Below are positions 27,528-30,311 of a stretch of 30,311 nt of DNA, one piece after another. Made by a program: the position numbers and the translations under genes. The stretch is from a virus. Where the stretch lies: positions 1 through 30,311 of IMG/VR virus record IMGVR_UViG_3300017708_002837. One strand, given 5' to 3'. The stretch's first letter is position 1; the number at the start of each line of letters is the position of its first letter. The notes beneath the pieces are model-generated. The model was given only the letters and a program-made list of their open reading frames with translations, was not told where the DNA came from and searched no databases.

Positions 27528-27713
27528 ATGGAAAATCAATCTGAAGTGGACGTGAATGTCCTAATTAAAATTTATAATTCTAAATTAGCAACAGTATCAA
27601 ATCAAAACGTTCTTCTTGAGGCAAAGTTAGCAACTCTATCTCAAGATTATAAAGAACAACTTGATGCTTTACTAGAAGAAAACGCGGATCTTAAGGCACA
27701 ATTAGAAGATTAA
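27528..27713 (+). CDS. Small coiled-coil protein upstream of gp13 (61 aa)
   Basis: The 61-aa product (MENQSEVDVNVLIKIYNSKL...) is almost entirely a heptad-type helix. Leucines, valines and isoleucines are spaced for a coiled coil from about residue 10 to the end (LLEAKLATL, LDALLEENADLKAQLED). It is acidic and has no membrane segment. It lies six bases after the 542-aa fibre-like gene and is linked to gp13 by TAATATG, so it should be made in step with both. It might be an oligomerisation or assembly factor for the fibre or neck, comparable in shape to the coiled coil of the T4 whisker, but there is no recognisable sequence relation. Function unknown. Confidence 0.75.
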   Translation: MENQSEVDVNVLIKIYNSKLATVSNQNVLLEAKLATLSQDYKEQLDALLEENADLKAQLED

Positions 27714-27714
27714 T

Positions 27715-28545
27715 ATGGCAAAACCATCATCTAGACAAGGACTCATAGACTATTGTTTACGTCAACTTGGTGCTCCAATCCTTGAGATTAATGTGGACGA
27801 CGATCAAATTGATGATCTAGTTGATGATGCCATTCAATATTTTAATGAGCGCCATTTTGATGGTGTTGAAAAAATGTATCTTAAGTACAAAATCACTGAA
27901 GATGATGTAACTAGAGGTACAGCAAAAGGAACTACTGGTACAGGAATTGTACAAACAACTGCTACTGATACTTCCAATAGAACATATAATTTTTATGAAA
28001 CTGAAAACTATATTCAAGTTCCAGAATCTGTAATTGGAATTGAAAAGATTTTTAAATTTGATTCTAGTTCCATTTCTGGTGGGATGTTCAGTATCAAATA
28101 TCAACTGTTCTTGAATGATCTTTATTATTTCAATTCAGTTGAACTTCTTCATTATGCAATGACTAAAAGTTATCTTGAAGATATTGACTTCTTATTGACT
28201 CCAGATAAGCAAATAAGATTTAATAAAAGACAAGACAGATTATATCTAGATATTGATTGGGGTTCTCAACCTGCAGGGGAATTTATTATACTTGAATGTT
28301 ATAGAGCATTGGATCCTGCAGCATTCACTCAAATTTTTAACGATAGTTTCATGAAACTATATCTTACCGCTCTCATTAAGAGACAGTGGGGAAGAAATCT
28401 TAGTAAGTTCAAAGGAGTTAAACTTCCTGGTGGTCTTGAACTTAATGGAGGAGAAATTCTTCAACAAGCAGAATCAGAATTAGCAGATATCAGATCAAGA
28501 ATGATGACTGAGTTCGAATTACCTCCCCTAGATTTTATCGGATAA
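27715..28545 (+). CDS. 13: Neck protein gp13
   Basis: The protein has 276 aa (T4 gp13 has 309). Its N-terminus is typical of the family: SRQGLIDYCLRQLGAPILEI, then DDDQIDDLVDDAIQYFNERHFDG (about 18-46). The central part includes IGIEKIFKF and LNDLYYFNS, and the C-terminal part LKLYLTALIKRQWGRNLSKF-like sequence followed by LPGGLELNGGEIL. In T4, gp13 and gp14 form the neck that completes filled heads and lets the tail attach. The start is coupled to the upstream small gene (TAATATG), and the stop overlaps the gp14 ATG by one base (TAATG). This is the usual arrangement for proteins that act as one complex. Confidence 0.93.
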   Translation: MAKPSSRQGLIDYCLRQLGAPILEINVDDDQIDDLVDDAIQYFNERHFDGVEKMYLKYKITEDDVTRGTAKGTTGTGIVQTTATDTSNRTYNFYETENYIQVPESVIGIEKIFKFDSSSISGGMFSIKYQLFLNDLYYFNSVELLHYAMTKSYLEDIDFLLTPDKQIRFNKRQDRLYLDIDWGSQPAGEFIILECYRALDPAAFTQIFNDSFMKLYLTALIKRQWGRNLSKFKGVKLPGGLELNGGEILQQAESELADIRSRMMTEFELPPLDFIG

Positions 28546-29663
28546 TGGCTCTTAATCCTTTCTTTTTACAAGGTACTGCAGGTGAGCAGAGACTAGTTCA
28601 AAATCTAGTCAATGAGCACTTAAGATTTAATGGTGTAGAAGTAATTTATATTCCAAGAAAATATGTAAATACAAAAACTATTATTGAAGAAGTTCAATCA
28701 TCTAAGTTTGATGATAATTATTCAATTGAAGCATATGTAAATAATTTTGATGGTTATTCTGGTGCTGGTGATATACTCACAAAGTTTGGTGTAAGCGTAA
28801 GAGATGAACTTTTACTTACAATCTCCAGAGAAAGATTTGAAGAATTTATTTCTCCATTTTTAGCGTCAGAAGATGATGGGACTGGAACTGGTGAAGTTAT
28901 TTTATCAACAAGACCAAGAGAAGGAGATATAATATACTTTCCATTAGGTGAACGTTTATTTGAAGTTAAATTTGTTGAGCATGAAGATCCATTTTATCAG
29001 TTAGGTAAAAATTACGTATATCAACTTAAGTGTGAACTGTTTGAGTATGAGAATGAAGTATTTGATACTTCTCTTGATATTTTAGACACTCAAGTTCAGG
29101 ATGAAGGTTTCATCACAACACTTAACTTGGTTGGTACTGGAAGAACTGCATCTGCTATTGCACAGATTCAAGGAACAGTTCCCAGTGGATATATTGATAA
29201 AATTTTCCTTAATAATGATGGATATGGATATACATCAGTACCATCAATTAATATTACACAATCACCTACTAATCAGATTGGTGACCATGCTAAAGCAGTT
29301 GGTATATTGACTACTGTAGGTGGGGTTACTTCTATAAAAGAAATTTTACTCACAAATGCTGGTGCAGGATATACAGTTGCACCAATAATCACTATTACAG
29401 GTGGCGGAGGAGCAGGTGCTGCTGCAACATGTTCAATTAGAACAACTGGTCTTGGTGTTATGAGAATTGTTGTTACTGATGGTGGTGTTGGTTATAGTAC
29501 TGCACCAACAGTAACAATTGATGCACCTCCAATCACTTCACAACCTATTGATGTTAATATAGTTACAACCGTTGATGATAATTTTTCCTATAATGTTTCT
29601 GAAAGATTTGATTCGGAAATCACAACATTTGATGGAGAATTGACCTTTGATAAGAATTCATAA
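28545..29663 (+). CDS. 14: Neck protein gp14 with an inserted GxGY repeat region
   Basis: Residues 1-180 carry the gp14 pattern: NPFFLQGTAGEQRLVQNLVN, VEVIYIPRKYVN, IEAYVNNFDGYSGAGDILTKFG, RERFEEFI, RPREGDIIYFPLGERLFEVKF and YQLKCELFEYENE. T4 gp14 has 256 aa; this one has 372. The extra length lies in residues about 195-330, which hold three GxGY units (226-229, 273-276, 314-317, with PSINI, PIITI and PTVTI after each), the same repeat family as in the gp7-slot protein, gp8 and the DUF4815 protein. After them a short tail resumes (DNFSYNVSERFDSE...). The gene overlaps gp13 by one base. Its stop lies inside the late promoter of the next gene. Confidence 0.92.
   Translation: MALNPFFLQGTAGEQRLVQNLVNEHLRFNGVEVIYIPRKYVNTKTIIEEVQSSKFDDNYSIEAYVNNFDGYSGAGDILTKFGVSVRDELLLTISRERFEEFISPFLASEDDGTGTGEVILSTRPREGDIIYFPLGERLFEVKFVEHEDPFYQLGKNYVYQLKCELFEYENEVFDTSLDILDTQVQDEGFITTLNLVGTGRTASAIAQIQGTVPSGYIDKIFLNNDGYGYTSVPSINITQSPTNQIGDHAKAVGILTTVGGVTSIKEILLTNAGAGYTVAPIITITGGGGAGAAATCSIRTTGLGVMRIVVTDGGVGYSTAPTVTIDAPPITSQPIDVNIVTTVDDNFSYNVSERFDSEITTFDGELTFDKNS
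29200..29540 (+). repeat. Three GxGY repeats inserted in gp14 (residues about 219-332)
   Basis: The repeats read NDGYGYTSVPSINI, NAGAGYTVAPIITI and DGGVGYSTAPTVTI, spaced 47 and 41 residues apart, with GGGGAGAAA between the second and third. These are the most regular copies of the family in the window and show its consensus best: (N/D)(A/G)GxGYxxxPx(I/V)xI. Confidence 0.85.
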
Positions 29664-29666
29664 ATA
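29659..29666 (+). promoter_or_regulatory. T4-type late promoter box CATAAATA overlapping the gp14 stop
   Basis: CATAAATA fits the NATAAATA form of the cyanophage late promoter. It contains the gp14 stop codon (29661-29663) and lies 20 bases before the ATG of the next gene. The arrangement is the same as at 25629-25636, which strengthens the call. Confidence 0.65.
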
Positions 29667-29686
29667 GAAGAAAGTAATTTTTTACA

Positions 29687-30311
29687 ATGGCACGATTAGG
29701 CATATCAACTGGAACTACACCAAATGATGGTACTGGAGATTCGTTGATTGATGGTGCTGATAAGATTAATAAGAATTTTGAAGAAATTTATAATGCTATT
29801 GGAAATGGAACTACTATATTTGCAGGTAGTCCAAATATGCAGGTTGGTATCATTACTGCAACAGAATATTATGGAAATGGTGCTAATCTAACAGGTGTTG
29901 GTGCCGATGTAACTCTTCAAGATAATGGAACTGGAATTGGTACAGCAAGAATTATCAATTTTGGAGATTATCTTGATGTATCTTCAATTACTTCCACAGG
30001 AATTTGTACAGTAACTTCTACATTTATTGGTAGTAATCAACTTGGAGTAAGAACTGATATTTCACAGACAACAGGTTCAATTGCAGACGATGCAGCAGCA
30101 AATATTCAGTTTGCTGGATTTAAATCATATACACTTTATAAAGTTCAAACTTCTGCTGCTGCTTGGGTTACATTATATACAAATTCAGCAACAAGAACTG
30201 CAGATGCAAGTAGAAATATAAACACAGACCCAGCAAACGGTTCTGGCGTTATTGCTGAAGTTATTACAACTGGCGCACAAACTCAGTTAATTACTCCAGC
30301 AACTATTGGAT
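29687..30311 (+). CDS. Tail-fibre-like virion protein, 5' part only (at least 208 aa)
   Basis: The reading frame runs open from the ATG at 29687 to the end of the window, so the C-terminus is missing. It begins MARLGISTGTTPNDGTGDSL, followed by IDGADKINKNFEEIYNAIGN. This 'PNDGTGDsL..g..KIN.NF.ElY' pattern commonly opens tail-fibre and other adhesin-type phage proteins and probably marks the virion attachment end. Further on is ATEYYGNGANLTGVG, a 'yyGdGsnLTGv' fibre motif. From about residue 135 there is a different domain (FAGFKSYTLYKVQTSAAAWV, then TRTADASRNINTDPANGSG), which I associate with structural proteins of marine T4-like phages without a known role. It follows gp14 after a late promoter, so it may be expressed separately from the neck genes. 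No strong ribosome site is visible. Confidence 0.8.
   Translation, partial: MARLGISTGTTPNDGTGDSLIDGADKINKNFEEIYNAIGNGTTIFAGSPNMQVGIITATEYYGNGANLTGVGADVTLQDNGTGIGTARIINFGDYLDVSSITSTGICTVTSTFIGSNQLGVRTDISQTTGSIADDAAANIQFAGFKSYTLYKVQTSAAAWVTLYTNSATRTADASRNINTDPANGSGVIAEVITTGAQTQLITPATIG

Noticed and set aside
1-30311. tRNAs, CRISPR arrays, insertion sequences, integrase or homing endonuclease genes, strong hairpin terminators
   Set aside because: Nothing of these kinds was seen; gaps between genes are at most a few tens of bases, too short for most of them, and no GC-rich hairpin with a T-run was noticed. A covariance-model and terminator scan was not possible here.

Overview
The window is part of the virion-structure cluster of a T4-like contractile-tailed phage. 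The gene order conserved in T4 is readable: gp25, gp6, gp7 and gp8 (baseplate wedge), then large tail/fibre-type proteins, then gp13 and gp14 (neck). Several features point to a marine T4-like cyanophage. The DNA is strongly AT-rich by eye. The late-promoter boxes read NATAAATA. The tail proteins are very large and built from GxGY, 'NGVLQ' and 'IGDE..TYTG' type modules. A Prochlorococcus-type host fits the low GC, but a T4-like pelagiphage (SAR11 host) cannot be excluded because no host-linked auxiliary gene lies in the window.

Every gene is on the plus strand and they are packed almost without gaps. Positions 40-907 hold a conserved 226-aa protein and a small protein. Positions 943-17858 hold gp25, gp6, a 4335-aa protein in the gp7 slot and gp8. 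Positions 17862-25250 encode a 2462-aa protein that begins with a DUF4815-like region and sits where T4 carries gp9-gp12. Two small overlapping genes (25252-25633) follow. One of them, 59 aa, is easy to miss. Then come a 75-aa and a 542-aa fibre-like protein, a 61-aa coiled-coil protein, gp13 and gp14. The window ends inside another fibre-like gene that starts at 29687.

T4-type late promoters (TATAAATA or one-base variants) stand before gp25, before gp8, before the 75-aa gene and before the last gene. A weaker candidate precedes the small gene at 761. Two of these boxes overlap the stop codon of the preceding gene. Many other junctions are zero to a few bases (stop-start overlap or TAATATG), so the genes should be co-transcribed and often translationally coupled. 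In the assembled particle, gp25, gp6, gp7 and gp8 build the wedges around the hub. The DUF4815 and fibre-like proteins probably supply the outer baseplate and adhesion devices. gp13 and gp14 close the neck and connect head to tail.

I do not see a new defence, mobile or regulatory system. There is no tRNA, CRISPR array, insertion sequence, integrase or homing endonuclease. The most unusual material is protein architecture: the 13-kb gp7-slot gene, a YHYH-like domain inside it whose histidines appear to be lost, and one GxGY repeat family that has entered four different virion proteins, including gp8 and gp14.
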